DNA from: Vulcaniibacterium thermophilum
GTDB taxonomy: Bacteria > Pseudomonadota > Gammaproteobacteria > Xanthomonadales > Xanthomonadaceae
Length of the DNA: 45,315 bases
NCBI RefSeq assembly: GCF_007923255.1
Contig: NZ_VOHJ01000023.1
Coordinates: 1 to 45,315 of the forward strand
Direction: 5' to 3'
This document shows, piece by piece, positions 1-11,245 of this stretch. The translations under genes and the position numbers were made by a program. Position 1 is the first letter of the stretch. Every line of letters begins with the position of its first letter. The notes under the pieces were generated by a model that saw only the letters and a program-made list of their open reading frames with translations, searched no databases and was not told the DNA's origin.

Positions 1-1
1 G

Positions 2-76
2 GCCGCGCCGGACGACGGCGGCCGCGAGCCGCCGGAGCGCACCGGCGCCGGCGCGGCGGCCGACCGCGGCGCATGA
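2..76 (+). CDS. 3' end of an unknown gene (partial, cut by window start)
   Basis: An open frame runs in from the left edge and ends at TGA 74-76. It gives about 24 residues rich in Ala, Gly, Asp, Arg and Pro, and nearly every third position is G or C, as in the neighbouring genes. ECF42-type sigma factor genes are usually preceded by a small DGPF/YCII-related protein gene, so this could be its tail. That is inference from context, because the visible residues contain no recognisable motif. Confidence 0.3.
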   Translation, partial: AAPDDGGREPPERTGAGAAADRGA

Positions 77-123
77 GCCGTCGCGGTTGCGGCCGCGCGC
101 GGCCGATGCTGTGATCGCCGCCG

Positions 124-1410
124 ATGACCCCGCGCGATCCCCACCGTGCCGTCGAAGCCGTCTGGCGCATCGAAGCGCCGCGCCTGATCGGCGCGCTGAT
201 GCGGATCGTGCGCGATCTGGACCTGGCGGAGGAGTTCGCGCAGGACGCGCTGGTGAGCGCGCTGGAGCAATGGCCGCAGACCGGCGTTCCCGACAATCCG
301 GGCGCCTGGCTGATGACCGCCGCCCGCCACCGCGCGATCGACCGCCTGCGCCGGCATGCGCTGATGCAGCGCAAGCACGCCGAGCTTCTGCACGAGCTCG
401 AGGACGGCGACGCCGACGCCAGCGCCCGGCACGAGGCCGCGCTCGACGATGCGATCGGCGACGACCTGCTGCGCCTGATCTTCACCGCGTGTCATCCGGT
501 GCTCTCGCCGGAGGCGCGCGCGGCGCTCACCCTGCGCCTGCTGGGCGGCTTGACCACCGAGGAGATCGCGCGCGCCTACCTCGCGCCGGAGCCGACCGTC
601 GCGCAGCGCATCGTGCGCGCCAAGCGCACGCTCGCCGAGGCCGGCGTGCCGTACGAGGTGCCGCGCGGCGGCGCGCTGCAGGAGCGCCTCGGCTCGGTGC
701 TGGAGGTGGTGTACCTGATCTTCAACGAAGGCTACGCCGCCACCTCCGGCGAGCACTGGACGCGGCCGGCGCTGTGCGAGGAAGCGCTGCGGCTGGGCCG
801 CGTGCTCGCCGGCCTGATGCCGCGCGAGCCGGAGGTGCACGGCCTGCTGGCGCTGATGGAGCTGCAGGCCTCGCGTCTGGCCGCGCGCGTCGACGCGCAC
901 GGCGCGCCGGTGCTGCTCGCCGACCAGGACCGCGCGCGCTGGGACCGCGACGCGATCCGGCGCGGGCTGGCCGCGCTGGAGCGCGCGCACCGGCTCGGCG
1001 GCGAGCGCGGCCCGTACGCGCTGCAGGCCGCCATCGCCGCATGCCATGCGCGCGCCGCGAGCACCGAGACGACCGACTGGACGCGGATCGCCGCGCTGTA
1101 CGACGCGCTGGCGCAGGCGATGCCGAGCCCGGTGGTCGAGCTCAACCGCGCGGTCGCCTACGCGATGGCGTTCGGGCCGGACGCGGGGCTGGCGCGGGTG
1201 GACGCGCTGCGCGACCTGCCGGCGCTGCGGCATTACCACCTGCTGCCGGGCGTGCGCGGCGATCTGCTGTTCCGCCTCGGCCGTCGCGCCGAGGCGCGCA
1301 CCGAGTTCGAACGCGCGGCGGCGCTGGCCCGCAACGCGCGCGAACGCGAGCTGCTGCTGCGCCGCGCCGCCGCCTGCGACGCGCCGACACGCGCGCACGA
1401 CGACGCCTGA
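124..1410 (+). CDS. RNA polymerase sigma factor, ECF42-like, with TPR-like C-terminal extension
   Basis: This 428-residue protein has the two sigma-70 regions of an ECF factor in its first ~180 residues. Region 2 is visible around 'DLAEEFAQDALVSALEQW' and 'NPGAWLMTAARHRAIDRLRR'. Region 4 is visible around 'LTLRLLGGLTTEEIARAYL' and 'AQRIVRAKRTL'. A further ~240 residues follow, with conserved pieces 'FNEGYAATSGEHW', 'SPVVELNRAVAYAM' and a helical-repeat end, which is the layout of the ECF42 group. Members of that group direct RNA polymerase to promoters of DGPF/YCII-type proteins and need the extension for activity. No anti-sigma gene is visible next to it. The start is the first ATG in frame; the ribosome-binding site is weak. 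Confidence 0.88.
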   Translation: MTPRDPHRAVEAVWRIEAPRLIGALMRIVRDLDLAEEFAQDALVSALEQWPQTGVPDNPGAWLMTAARHRAIDRLRRHALMQRKHAELLHELEDGDADASARHEAALDDAIGDDLLRLIFTACHPVLSPEARAALTLRLLGGLTTEEIARAYLAPEPTVAQRIVRAKRTLAEAGVPYEVPRGGALQERLGSVLEVVYLIFNEGYAATSGEHWTRPALCEEALRLGRVLAGLMPREPEVHGLLALMELQASRLAARVDAHGAPVLLADQDRARWDRDAIRRGLAALERAHRLGGERGPYALQAAIAACHARAASTETTDWTRIAALYDALAQAMPSPVVELNRAVAYAMAFGPDAGLARVDALRDLPALRHYHLLPGVRGDLLFRLGRRAEARTEFERAAALARNARERELLLRRAAACDAPTRAHDDA

Positions 1411-1488
1411 ACCGGCGTTTCACCTCGCCTGCAAGCCCGCTCTGGCAAGGTCCGCGTTCGCCGAACGGGTACGACCAAGGAGCTTGCG

Positions 1489-1899
1489 ATGAAAGTCAGC
1501 GACATCATGACCCGCGACGTGTGCCTGGTGACGCCGCAGCAGACCCTGCGCGAAGCGGCCGAGCTGATGGAGCGCCACGACGTCGGCAGCCTGCCGGTGC
1601 AGGACAACGACCGCCTGGTCGGCATGCTGACCGACCGCGACATCGTGGTGCGCGCGATCGCGCGCGGCCAGGGCCCGGAAACGCCGGTGCGCGAGGCGAT
1701 GACCGCCGACATCAAGTACTGCTACGAGGACCAGGACGTCGACGAGGTCTCGCGCAACATGGCCGACCTCGAGATCCGCCGCCTGCCGGTGGTGAACCGC
1801 GACAAGCGGCTGGTGGGCATCGTCTCGCTGGCCAACGTCGCGCACAGCGAGGACGACGCCGCGGACCGCATGGTGCGCGGCGTGGCGCGGCCGCACTGA
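1489..1899 (+). CDS. twin CBS-domain protein
   Basis: This 136-residue protein consists almost entirely of two CBS domains, at about residues 7-60 and 72-126. The first shows 'MTRDVCLVTPQQTLREAAEL' and 'GMLTDRDIVVRAIA'; the second shows 'RRLPVVNRDKRLVGIVSLAN'. Stand-alone CBS pairs bind adenine nucleotides and act as sensors or regulators, but the partner here is unknown. AAGGAG lies just upstream of the ATG. The gene stands alone between the sigma factor gene (78 bp upstream) and a hairpin terminator directly after its stop codon. Confidence 0.9.
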   Translation: MKVSDIMTRDVCLVTPQQTLREAAELMERHDVGSLPVQDNDRLVGMLTDRDIVVRAIARGQGPETPVREAMTADIKYCYEDQDVDEVSRNMADLEIRRLPVVNRDKRLVGIVSLANVAHSEDDAADRMVRGVARPH

Positions 1900-1903
1900 G
1901 CGC

Positions 1904-1929
1904 GCGGGGCGGGTCGAGACCCGCCCCGC
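1904..1929. terminator. hairpin terminator between convergent genes
   Basis: Two 12-base arms, gcggggcgggtc (1904-1915) and gacccgccccgc (1918-1929), are perfect inverted copies. Pairing leaves at least a CGAG tetraloop on an 11-bp GC-rich stem. It sits 4 bp after the CBS gene stop and 37 bp beyond the end of the convergent DUF1993 gene, so it could serve both. There is no clear T-tract, which is common in genomes of this GC content. Confidence 0.6.
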
Positions 1930-1965
1930 AGTGCGCGCATGCAGCCGACGATCCGCCGCGTCGCT

Positions 1966-2493
1966 CTACCGCACCGGCCCGGTGCCGACCGGGCCGAGGA
2001 AGTCGGCCTTGCCGAGCGGCACTCCGGCGTGGCGCAGCAGGCCGTAGGCGGTGGCGATGTGGAAGTAGAGGTTGGGGATCGTCCAGCCGAACAGGTAGTC
2101 GCGGCCGAGGAAATGCAGGTCGCCGCGGCTGCGGGTGGGCACCGTCACCGGCCGCGTGGCGCTGCCTTCGAGCTGATCGGGGGTGAAGCCGCCGATGTAG
2201 GCGATCGCGCGCTCGATGCGCGCGTCCAGTTGCGCGAAGGCGGTCTCGTCGTCCTCGAAGCGCAGCGGCTCCACGCCCGCCAGACGGGCCATCGCGTTCT
2301 TCGCCATGTCGGTGGCGATCTGCACCTGCCGCAGCAGCGGGAACATGTCCGGATACAGACGCATCTGCAGCAGCACCTGCGGATCCCAGCCCTGCGCGCG
2401 GGCGTGTTCGTCGGCCTTGCGCAGCACGTGGCGCAACTGGCCCAACGCACGCACGAACACCGGCGCGGACGCGTCGTACATCGAAAGACTCAT
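1966..2493 (-). CDS. DUF1993 family protein
   Basis: This 175-residue soluble protein matches the DUF1993 pattern. It opens with 'MSLSMYDASAPVFVRALGQL', has 'LYPDMFPLLRQVQIATDMAKN' in the middle, and ends with 'FGWTIPNLYFHIATAYGLLR' followed by 'GVPLGKADFLG'. The family has a DinB-like four-helix fold and its function is not established. GGAGG lies a little upstream of the ATG. The gene points toward the CBS gene and is separated from it by a hairpin. It is 102 bp downstream of the glgX stop on the same strand, so it might be the last gene of the glycogen/trehalose run, though the gap makes this uncertain. Confidence 0.85.
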   Translation of the reverse strand: MSLSMYDASAPVFVRALGQLRHVLRKADEHARAQGWDPQVLLQMRLYPDMFPLLRQVQIATDMAKNAMARLAGVEPLRFEDDETAFAQLDARIERAIAYIGGFTPDQLEGSATRPVTVPTRSRGDLHFLGRDYLFGWTIPNLYFHIATAYGLLRHAGVPLGKADFLGPVGTGPVR

Positions 2494-2595
2494 GCGGTCG
2501 GTCCTCCCTGCGAGAGGGCCGCAGCTTAGCGGGCGTGCCGCGCGCGCATCAGCCGGCCGCCGGTGGACGCTGTATCCCGGCGGCGGGCCAATCGC

Positions 2596-4733
<2,138 letters not shown>

Positions 4734-4737
<4 letters not shown>

Positions 4738-4961
4738 CGGCGCGCATCCGGCGAGGGACGGCGGGTGCCGCGCCGACGCGCCGGCGGTTCGGCCGCGGGC
4801 GAGGTCGGCGCGGCGCGCGCCTGCTCGATCTGCAGTTCGGCCTCGACCAGCCGCTCGGCCATCGTCCAGTGGCGCAGCGCCTGGCCCTCGGGACGGCCCT
4901 CCACTTCCCAGATGCGCTGGGCGAGTGCGCGGATGCGGGCTTCGCGGTCGGCGGGGTTCAT
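4734..4961 (-). CDS. DUF2934 domain small protein
   Basis: This 75-residue protein has the short DUF2934 signature in its first 45 residues: 'REARIRALAQRIWEVEGRPE' and then 'HWTMAERLVEAELQ'. The tail is basic, Pro-rich and probably disordered. The function of the family is unknown. It lies between treY and glgX and overlaps each by four bases (ATGA), so its translation is coupled to two carbohydrate enzymes. The position suggests a role linked to glycogen or trehalose metabolism, but nothing in the protein shows what that is. Confidence 0.85.
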
Positions 4962-7570
4962 GCGTCGGTGTCGGCGATCAGCAGGGCGACGGGAAAGCTG
5001 GCGAACAGGTCGGCCGCGGCGCAGGCGCCGTCGCTGCGCAACTCGCGCGCGGCGAGCGGGTCGCGCCAGCGCCCGGCCGGCAGCGCGATGCGGGTGTCGG
5101 CCCAGCGCGCGGCGGGCACCAGCAGATCATCGCGACCGTCGAACCACCGTGAGCCCAGGCGCGGCACCGCGACCGCGACGCGCACGCCCCGGTGCGCGCG
5201 CACGAAGGCGAGCACGCGGCCGGCGTGCGCGCCGGCGGCGGCGAGCGGGCGATGGCGCCCGTGCGCGAAGACATCGGGATGGCGCGCACGCAGCGCCAGC
5301 GCGGCGGCGATCAGCGCCTGCTTCACGGCGCCGGTCCGCCAGTCGCGCAGCAGGCGCGCGGGCGGAGTGCCGGCGTCGAGCCAGCGCCGGCGCAGGGCGT
5401 GATCGACCGGCCGCCGGTTGTCGGGATCGACCAGCGAGAAATCCCAGCCTTCGCCGCCCTGGTACAGGTCGGGCACGCCTGGCACGGTCGTGCGCAGCAG
5501 ACATTGCGCCAGCCCGTTGACCGCGCCGGCCGGCGCGATGCGCGCGACGAACGCGGCGATGTCCTCGCGCAGCGCGCGCGCCTCGGCGCGCGTCAGCAGC
5601 GCGCGGGCGAAACGCTCGCAGGCCGCTTCGTAGTCCTCGTCCGGATGCGTCCAACCGCTGCGCAGCTTGGCTTCGCGCAGCGCCTTGCGTTGCCATCCGA
5701 CGATGCGCTCGGCGAACGCGCGCAACCCGTCGCCGTCGTCCGCGCGCAAATCCGGCGGCCAGGCGCCGACCAGCGTCTGCAGCAGCATCAGCCGGTCGCC
5801 GGCGGACGGCGCATCGCCCGTGCGCAGCGGCGCGGCGGCGGCGAGCCAGCGTTCCACCGCCGCGCGCCACGCCTGCGGCCGCTCGCTCAGCACCGCCAGC
5901 CGCGCGCGCACGTCCTCGCCGCGCTTGTGGTCGTGGGTGGCGGTGGCCAGCAGCGCGCGCGGGAAGCGGCGCGCGCGGGCGCGGCAGAGCGCGTGGAAGC
6001 GCGCGGGTTCGAGCGCGAAGCGCGACGGGTCGGCGCCGACCTCGTTGCGCGAGAGCAGCACGCCGTGGCGGTAGAACGCGGTGTCCTCCACCGCCTTGGC
6101 GTTGAGCGGCGCGGCGAGCTGCTCGATGCGCCGGCGCGCGCGGCGCAACGCGCGCCGGCGCGCGGGATCGGCCGCGCGGGCATCCTCGCGCATCCAGCGC
6201 TCGATCGCGTCGAGCGCGGCGGCGAGCGCGGGATCGGCGTGCGCGCGCGCCTGCGACCACGCGCGCGCCAGCACCCTGGCGTCGGCGCGGTCGAGGCCGC
6301 GATCGCGCGCGTAGGTGCGGTACACCGGAAACCGCTCCAGCCCCGCGCACAGTGCGCGCGCGAGCAGGTGGCGGCCGAACTCGCGGGTGTCGGGCTCGCG
6401 CGCGGCGAGCGCGCACAGCGCCGCCACCGCGCGCTCGCGCTCGGCGAGCAGCGCGCCCTCCAGCAGCTCGCGCCGCGCCGCGCGTTCCTCGGCATGGAAG
6501 TCGCCGCTGCGGCCGGCATGCGCCTGCCACAGCGCGCGCAGTTCCGCCTCGCCGTCGGGATCGTGCAGCAGCGCGCCGACCTGATCCATGAAGTCGTAGC
6601 CGGTGGTGCCGTCGGTGCGCCAATCGCGGCGCAGGCGTTCGTCGGCGGCGAGGATCTTCTCCACGTGCAGGCTCACGCTGCCCGCCGGCAGGCCGCGCCG
6701 CGCCGCGGCCTCGTCCATCCGCGCGCGCAGGCGGCGGCAGTAGGCGCGCGGCGCGGCCAGGCCGTCGACGTGATCCACTCGCAGGCCGTCGCACAGGCCT
6801 TCGGCGATCAGCCGCAGCGGCAGCGCGTGCACGGCCTTGAACACGTCTTCGCGCTCCACGCGCAGCGCCGCGAGCGAGCTGATGTCGAAGAAGCGGCGGT
6901 AGTTGATGCGCTCGTGCCCGAGCCGCCACCACAGCGGCCGGTACGCCTGCGCGTCGATCAGCGCCGCCAGCCGCGTGCCGCCTTCGGCGGCGTCGGCGTT
7001 GAGCGCGGCGATCCAGTCGCGCAGCGCCGCCGGTTCGCGCGGGGCGTCGTCGGGCAGGCGCAGCGGCAGCGGCTGGCCGGCGTCGAGCACCGCCTCGCCC
7101 GTCGCCTCGTCGAACGCGAGCGCGAGCACGCCCTCGCGCAGCGCCTGCGCGCAGGGGCGGTCGAGCACCGGCAGGATCAGCCGGCCCGCGCAGCCCGGTG
7201 CGTGCCAGTCGATGTCGAAGAAGCGCGCGTAGCGGCTGCCGCGGCCGTGGCGCAGCACGTCGCGCCACCACGGGTTGGCCGCGTGCGCGGCCATGTGGTT
7301 GGGCACGATGTCGAGGATCAGCCCCATGCCGTGCGCGCGCAGCGCGGCCGCCAGCCGGCGCAGCGCGTCCTCGCCGCCCAGCTCCGGGTTGACGCGCGTG
7401 GGGTCGATGACGTCGTAACCGTGGCTCGAGCCCGGCATGGCGACGCCGATCGGCGAGAGGTAGTAGTGGCTGATGCCGAGCGCGGCGTAGTACGGCACCT
7501 GCGCGGCGGCGGCGTCGAGATCGAAGCCGCGGTGAAGCTGCAGGCGCACGGTGGCGCGCAGCGGCGTCAT
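4958..7570 (-). CDS. treY: malto-oligosyltrehalose synthase TreY
   Basis: This 870-residue GH13 enzyme turns the reducing-end alpha-1,4 link of a malto-oligosaccharide into an alpha,alpha-1,1 trehalose link. The N-terminus is typical ('RATVRLQLHRGFDLDAAAAQ', 'ISHYYLSPI', 'GSSHGYDVIDP'). The barrel shows 'LILDIVPNHMAAH', 'DGLRVDHVDGLAAP' (nucleophile Asp), 'LHVEKILAADE' (acid Glu) and 'ATHDHKRGEDVRARL'. The end has 'VPDLYQGGEGWDFSLVDPDN'. The start is the ATG at 7570, which overlaps the malQ stop by four bases; the open frame continues upstream only as an overlap with malQ. TreY and TreZ act in sequence. Confidence 0.95.
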   Translation of the reverse strand: MTPLRATVRLQLHRGFDLDAAAAQVPYYAALGISHYYLSPIGVAMPGSSHGYDVIDPTRVNPELGGEDALRRLAAALRAHGMGLILDIVPNHMAAHAANPWWRDVLRHGRGSRYARFFDIDWHAPGCAGRLILPVLDRPCAQALREGVLALAFDEATGEAVLDAGQPLPLRLPDDAPREPAALRDWIAALNADAAEGGTRLAALIDAQAYRPLWWRLGHERINYRRFFDISSLAALRVEREDVFKAVHALPLRLIAEGLCDGLRVDHVDGLAAPRAYCRRLRARMDEAAARRGLPAGSVSLHVEKILAADERLRRDWRTDGTTGYDFMDQVGALLHDPDGEAELRALWQAHAGRSGDFHAEERAARRELLEGALLAERERAVAALCALAAREPDTREFGRHLLARALCAGLERFPVYRTYARDRGLDRADARVLARAWSQARAHADPALAAALDAIERWMREDARAADPARRRALRRARRRIEQLAAPLNAKAVEDTAFYRHGVLLSRNEVGADPSRFALEPARFHALCRARARRFPRALLATATHDHKRGEDVRARLAVLSERPQAWRAAVERWLAAAAPLRTGDAPSAGDRLMLLQTLVGAWPPDLRADDGDGLRAFAERIVGWQRKALREAKLRSGWTHPDEDYEAACERFARALLTRAEARALREDIAAFVARIAPAGAVNGLAQCLLRTTVPGVPDLYQGGEGWDFSLVDPDNRRPVDHALRRRWLDAGTPPARLLRDWRTGAVKQALIAAALALRARHPDVFAHGRHRPLAAAGAHAGRVLAFVRAHRGVRVAVAVPRLGSRWFDGRDDLLVPAARWADTRIALPAGRWRDPLAARELRSDGACAAADLFASFPVALLIADTDA

Positions 7571-9486
7571 GGCGTCTGGCGCCGCCCGTCGGCGAACGCC
7601 TCCAGATTGCGCCGCAGCGCGGCCTCGGGCGGCAGCCCGGGCAGGCGCCGGCGCCAGTTCGGATGCTCGTCGACGGTGCCCGGCAGGTTCGGCTGCTCGT
7701 CGAGTTCGAGCGCGTCCTCCACCGGCAGCAGCGCCAGCGGCGCCGGCGCGCGCGCGGTGAAGCGCAGCCAGTCGGCATGCTCGTGGCCGCTGCCGCCGAG
7801 CGCCGTCGCCACGCTGTACGCCAGCCGTTCGATGTCGCGCTGGCGCTGCTCCAGTTGCGTCACCAGCGCGTCGTCGTCGAGCTGGCCGAGCCGGTAGCGC
7901 CAACCCAGATCGTGGCCCGCGCGCCAGCCGGCGAGCGGCGGCAGGTCGTGGGTGGTGGTGGTGGCGACCGCCTCGCGGCGCCAGCGCTCCGGCGGCAGGA
8001 ACTCGCCGCGCTCGTCGCGGGTGAACGGCAGCACGTCCAGCCCCAGCACGCCGCGCCTCGCCAGCTCCGCGCGCAGGCCGTCGGGGACCACGCCGAGGTC
8101 CTCGCCGATCACGATGCAGCGATGGCGCCACGATTCCAGCGCCAGCAGGTTCAGCAGGTCGTCGAACGCGTTGCGCAGATAGACGCCCTCGCCCGGCGCG
8201 CCGCCTTCCGGCACCACCCACAGCCGCAGCACGCCGAGGATGTGGTCGATGCGCACGCCGCCGCGGTCGCGCATCGCCGCGCGCAGCAGCTCGATCCACG
8301 GCGCGTAGCCGTGCCGGCGCAATGCGTGCGGGTGGAACGCGGCGATGCCCCACACCTGCCCCTGCGCGTTGAACGCGTCCGGCGGCGCGCCCAGCGTGAG
8401 GCCGTCGAGCACGCAGTCGCGATGCGCGCGCGCCTCGGCGCCATCGGGCGCGAAACCGACCGCGAGATCGGCGATCAGCCCGATGCGCATGCCGCGTGCG
8501 CGGCATTCGGCCTGCAGATCGGCCCAGCTTCGCGCGGCGAGCCACTGCGCGAAGCGGTGGAAGCCGGCATCGAGGCCGTCGCTAGCCGCGGCGAAGCCGG
8601 CGAACGCGCGAAGCGATGCGCCGCTGGCGTTGCAGAACGTGGCGAAGTCGCATTGGAGTCGGTCCTCGGCTGAAGCGAAATCGGCGTGGAGCTGCCGCAG
8701 CCAGCGCAGCTTGGCCTCCGCGGCGCGGGGCCAGTCGACAAGGTGGAGCGCCTGGCATGAAGCGAACGTCTCGGCGAGGCCGGCGCGGTTCAGCCCGTTC
8801 AGCGCGAACGTCTCGCCCAGCACGCGCGTGGGCGCGGCGTGCAGCGGGTTGAGGAAGCGGCGATCGCTCGGCGAGTACGGACTCGGCTGCCGCGCGGGAT
8901 CGGCGAGCGCATGCAGCGGGCTGAGCGCGATCGCATCGGCGCCCGCCTGCGCCGCGCGCGCGGCCCACGCCGCGACCCCGCCGGCATCGCCGATGCCCGC
9001 ATCGTGCGGCCCGCGCACCGCGTACACCTGCAGCGCCAGGCCCCACGCGCGCGGACGCGGCGCGCCGAGGGCGTCGGCCGGGCCATGACAACGCGCGGGC
9101 GCCAGCGCCAGCGCAAGTTCCGTGTCGCCGAACCGCAGCCGTCCGTAGCCGGGCGCGAGCGCCGTGCTCGGCGCGCCCTCGGCATCGAAACGCCCGCCGT
9201 GCCGCTCGCCGCATTCGTCCTCCCACTCGTAGGCCGCGTGCGGCGGCCCCAGCGCGATGCGCGCGCCGGCCTGCAGCACGCGCAGCGGCGGCGCGGCTTC
9301 GCGTTCGCGGCCGATCCGCGCCAAGCTCTCGCGCAGGCGCTGCGGGGTGTCGGCCGGATAGCCGAGCCGCTCGAGCACGACGCGCAGCGTCTCCGGCGCC
9401 ACGCGCCGCATCCGGCCCTCGGCGTCTTCCCACTCGACCAGCAGTCCGGCTTCGCGCGCCACCTGCTCGAGCTGCGCGCCGTTCAT
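7567..9486 (-). CDS. malQ: 4-alpha-glucanotransferase MalQ (amylomaltase)
   Basis: This 639-residue GH77 enzyme moves glucan segments between malto-oligosaccharides, which helps supply chains long enough for TreY. An N-terminal domain of about 130 residues precedes the barrel, as in the longer proteobacterial MalQ type. Motifs visible are 'GVRIDHILGVLRLW' (nucleophile Asp), 'CIVIGEDLGVVPDGLR' (acid Glu) and 'TTTTHDLPPLAGW'. The start at 9486 overlaps the treZ stop by four bases. The end overlaps the treY start by four bases. Confidence 0.94.
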   Translation of the reverse strand: MNGAQLEQVAREAGLLVEWEDAEGRMRRVAPETLRVVLERLGYPADTPQRLRESLARIGREREAAPPLRVLQAGARIALGPPHAAYEWEDECGERHGGRFDAEGAPSTALAPGYGRLRFGDTELALALAPARCHGPADALGAPRPRAWGLALQVYAVRGPHDAGIGDAGGVAAWAARAAQAGADAIALSPLHALADPARQPSPYSPSDRRFLNPLHAAPTRVLGETFALNGLNRAGLAETFASCQALHLVDWPRAAEAKLRWLRQLHADFASAEDRLQCDFATFCNASGASLRAFAGFAAASDGLDAGFHRFAQWLAARSWADLQAECRARGMRIGLIADLAVGFAPDGAEARAHRDCVLDGLTLGAPPDAFNAQGQVWGIAAFHPHALRRHGYAPWIELLRAAMRDRGGVRIDHILGVLRLWVVPEGGAPGEGVYLRNAFDDLLNLLALESWRHRCIVIGEDLGVVPDGLRAELARRGVLGLDVLPFTRDERGEFLPPERWRREAVATTTTHDLPPLAGWRAGHDLGWRYRLGQLDDDALVTQLEQRQRDIERLAYSVATALGGSGHEHADWLRFTARAPAPLALLPVEDALELDEQPNLPGTVDEHPNWRRRLPGLPPEAALRRNLEAFADGRRQTP

Positions 9487-11243
9487 GCCTGCTCCAGGGT
9501 GACCAGGAGGCTCTGCGGCGGCAGGCCCTCGCCGCATCCGGCCGCGTCCGCGGGTTCGGCGTGCAGCACGCGGCCCGGCAGCGGCGCATCGAGCGCCAGC
9601 GCGCGATGCGCGAAGTTGGCGGCGAGGTGCAGCCGCCCGCCGGCGTCCAGCGACCACGACGCGCGCACCGCACGGGTGCCGATCGCGCGCGCGCCGAGCG
9701 GACGCGCGCGATCGAGGTGCGGCACGATCGCCTCGCGCCGTTTCGCCAGCAGCGAGGCGAACCAGACCGCCCAGGCCGCGCCTTCGCCGCGCGCGGCTTC
9801 GGCGATGTCGGGGCAGGAGGCGCGGAAGGTGGCCTCCGCGTTGGGGTCGGGAATGCGCGCGCGCCGCTGCGGATCGGCGAACGCGGCGAACGCGGCGAAC
9901 TCGCGCCGCCGGCCCTCGCGCACCGCCTCGTCGAGCGGCGGCGCGTGGTCGGTGAAGAACAGGAACGGCCGCGCGCAACCCCACGGTTCGCCCATGAAGA
10001 ACAGCGGGATCATCGGCGTCAGCGCGGTCAGCGCCAGCGCGGCGCGCAGCGCGCGCGGCGGCACCAGCGCGCGCAGGCGCTCGCCGAAGGCGCGGTTGCC
10101 GATCTGGTCGTGGTTCTGCGCGAACACCACGAACGCGTGCGGCGGCAGCATCGCGCTCGGCTCGCCGCGACGGTGGCCGGCGCGGGTGCGCTCGCCCTGG
10201 AACGCGAAGCCTTCGCCGAGCGCGCGCGCCAGCTTGCGCGCCGGATCGCCGGCGTAGTCGCCGTAGTAGCCCTCGTGCTCGCCGGTCAGCAGCACGTGCA
10301 GCGCGTTGTGGAAATCGTCCGCCCACTGCGCGCGGAATCCGCGCCGCGTGCCGTGCGCCAGCAACGAAGCCTCGTTGGCCTCGTTCTCCAGCACCAGATG
10401 CACGTGGCGGCCGGGCGTGGCGCGTTCGACCGCCTCGCGCAGCTCGCGCAGGAACGCGCCCGGCCGGATCGCGTGCACGGCGTCCAGACGCAGGCCGTCG
10501 AAGCGGTAGTCGCGCAGCCACATCAGCGCGTTGTCGATGAAAAAGCGCTTCACCGCCGGCTGGCGGAAGTCGATCGCCGCGCCCCACGGGGTGGCGATGT
10601 CGTCGCGGAAGAACCCCTTCGCGTATTCGCCGAGGTAGTTCCCGTCCGGGCCGAAATGGTTGTAGACCACGTCCAGCAGCACCATCAGCCCGTGCGCATG
10701 GGCGGCGTCGACCAGCGCCTTCAGCTCCTCCGGCGTGCCGTAGGCGGCGGCCGGCGCGTACGGGTACACGCCGTCGTAGCCCCAGTTGCGGGTGCCGGGA
10801 AACTGCGCCAGCGGCATCAGCTCGATCGCGGTGATGCCCCAGCGCGCCAGTTGCGGCAGTTGCGCCATCACCCCGCGGTAGCCGCCGCAGGCGCCGACGT
10901 GCAGTTCGCAGATCACCGCCTCGCGCCACGGCCGCCCGCGCCAGTGCGCGCACCGCCAGCGGTGGCGCGCGGTGTCCAGCACCACGCTGTCGCCGTGCAC
11001 GCCGTCCGGCTGCCAGCGCGAGGCCGGATCCGGCACCGACAGGCGATCGTCGATGCGGAAGCGGTAGCGGGTGCCGGGCGGCGCCTCGGCGATGGCCTCG
11101 AAACTGCCGTCCGCGCCGCGCGTCATCGGCACCCGCGCATGCGGCAGCTCCACCGCCACCGCGCGCGCATCCGGCGCCCACAGCCGGAAGCGGGTGTTTC
11201 GCGCATCGAGCGGGACCGCGCCGAATCCCTGCGTCGCGGCCAT
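9483..11243 (-). CDS. treZ: malto-oligosyltrehalose trehalohydrolase TreZ
   Basis: This 586-residue GH13 enzyme cleaves trehalose from the malto-oligosyltrehalose made by TreY. An N-terminal beta-sandwich ('TRFRLWAPDARAVAVELP') is followed by barrel motifs: 'LMVLLDVVYNHFGPDGNYL', 'FDGLRLDAVHAIRP' (nucleophile Asp), 'HLVLENEANEAS' (acid Glu) and 'FAQNHDQIGNRAFGER'. 'IPLFFMGEPWG' is also typical of the family. The chosen start is the ATG at 11243, two bases after the glgB stop. Its stop overlaps the malQ start by four bases. Confidence 0.94.
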   Translation of the reverse strand: MAATQGFGAVPLDARNTRFRLWAPDARAVAVELPHARVPMTRGADGSFEAIAEAPPGTRYRFRIDDRLSVPDPASRWQPDGVHGDSVVLDTARHRWRCAHWRGRPWREAVICELHVGACGGYRGVMAQLPQLARWGITAIELMPLAQFPGTRNWGYDGVYPYAPAAAYGTPEELKALVDAAHAHGLMVLLDVVYNHFGPDGNYLGEYAKGFFRDDIATPWGAAIDFRQPAVKRFFIDNALMWLRDYRFDGLRLDAVHAIRPGAFLRELREAVERATPGRHVHLVLENEANEASLLAHGTRRGFRAQWADDFHNALHVLLTGEHEGYYGDYAGDPARKLARALGEGFAFQGERTRAGHRRGEPSAMLPPHAFVVFAQNHDQIGNRAFGERLRALVPPRALRAALALTALTPMIPLFFMGEPWGCARPFLFFTDHAPPLDEAVREGRRREFAAFAAFADPQRRARIPDPNAEATFRASCPDIAEAARGEGAAWAVWFASLLAKRREAIVPHLDRARPLGARAIGTRAVRASWSLDAGGRLHLAANFAHRALALDAPLPGRVLHAEPADAAGCGEGLPPQSLLVTLEQA

Positions 11244-11245
11244 GC

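Noticed and set aside
7571-8545. N-terminal extension of treY upstream of 7570. The same pattern occurs for malQ, treZ and glgB.
   Set aside because: The extra sequence overlaps the preceding gene in another frame and does not look like protein. The internal ATG codons match the start of the conserved families and give neat overlaps or a two-base gap.
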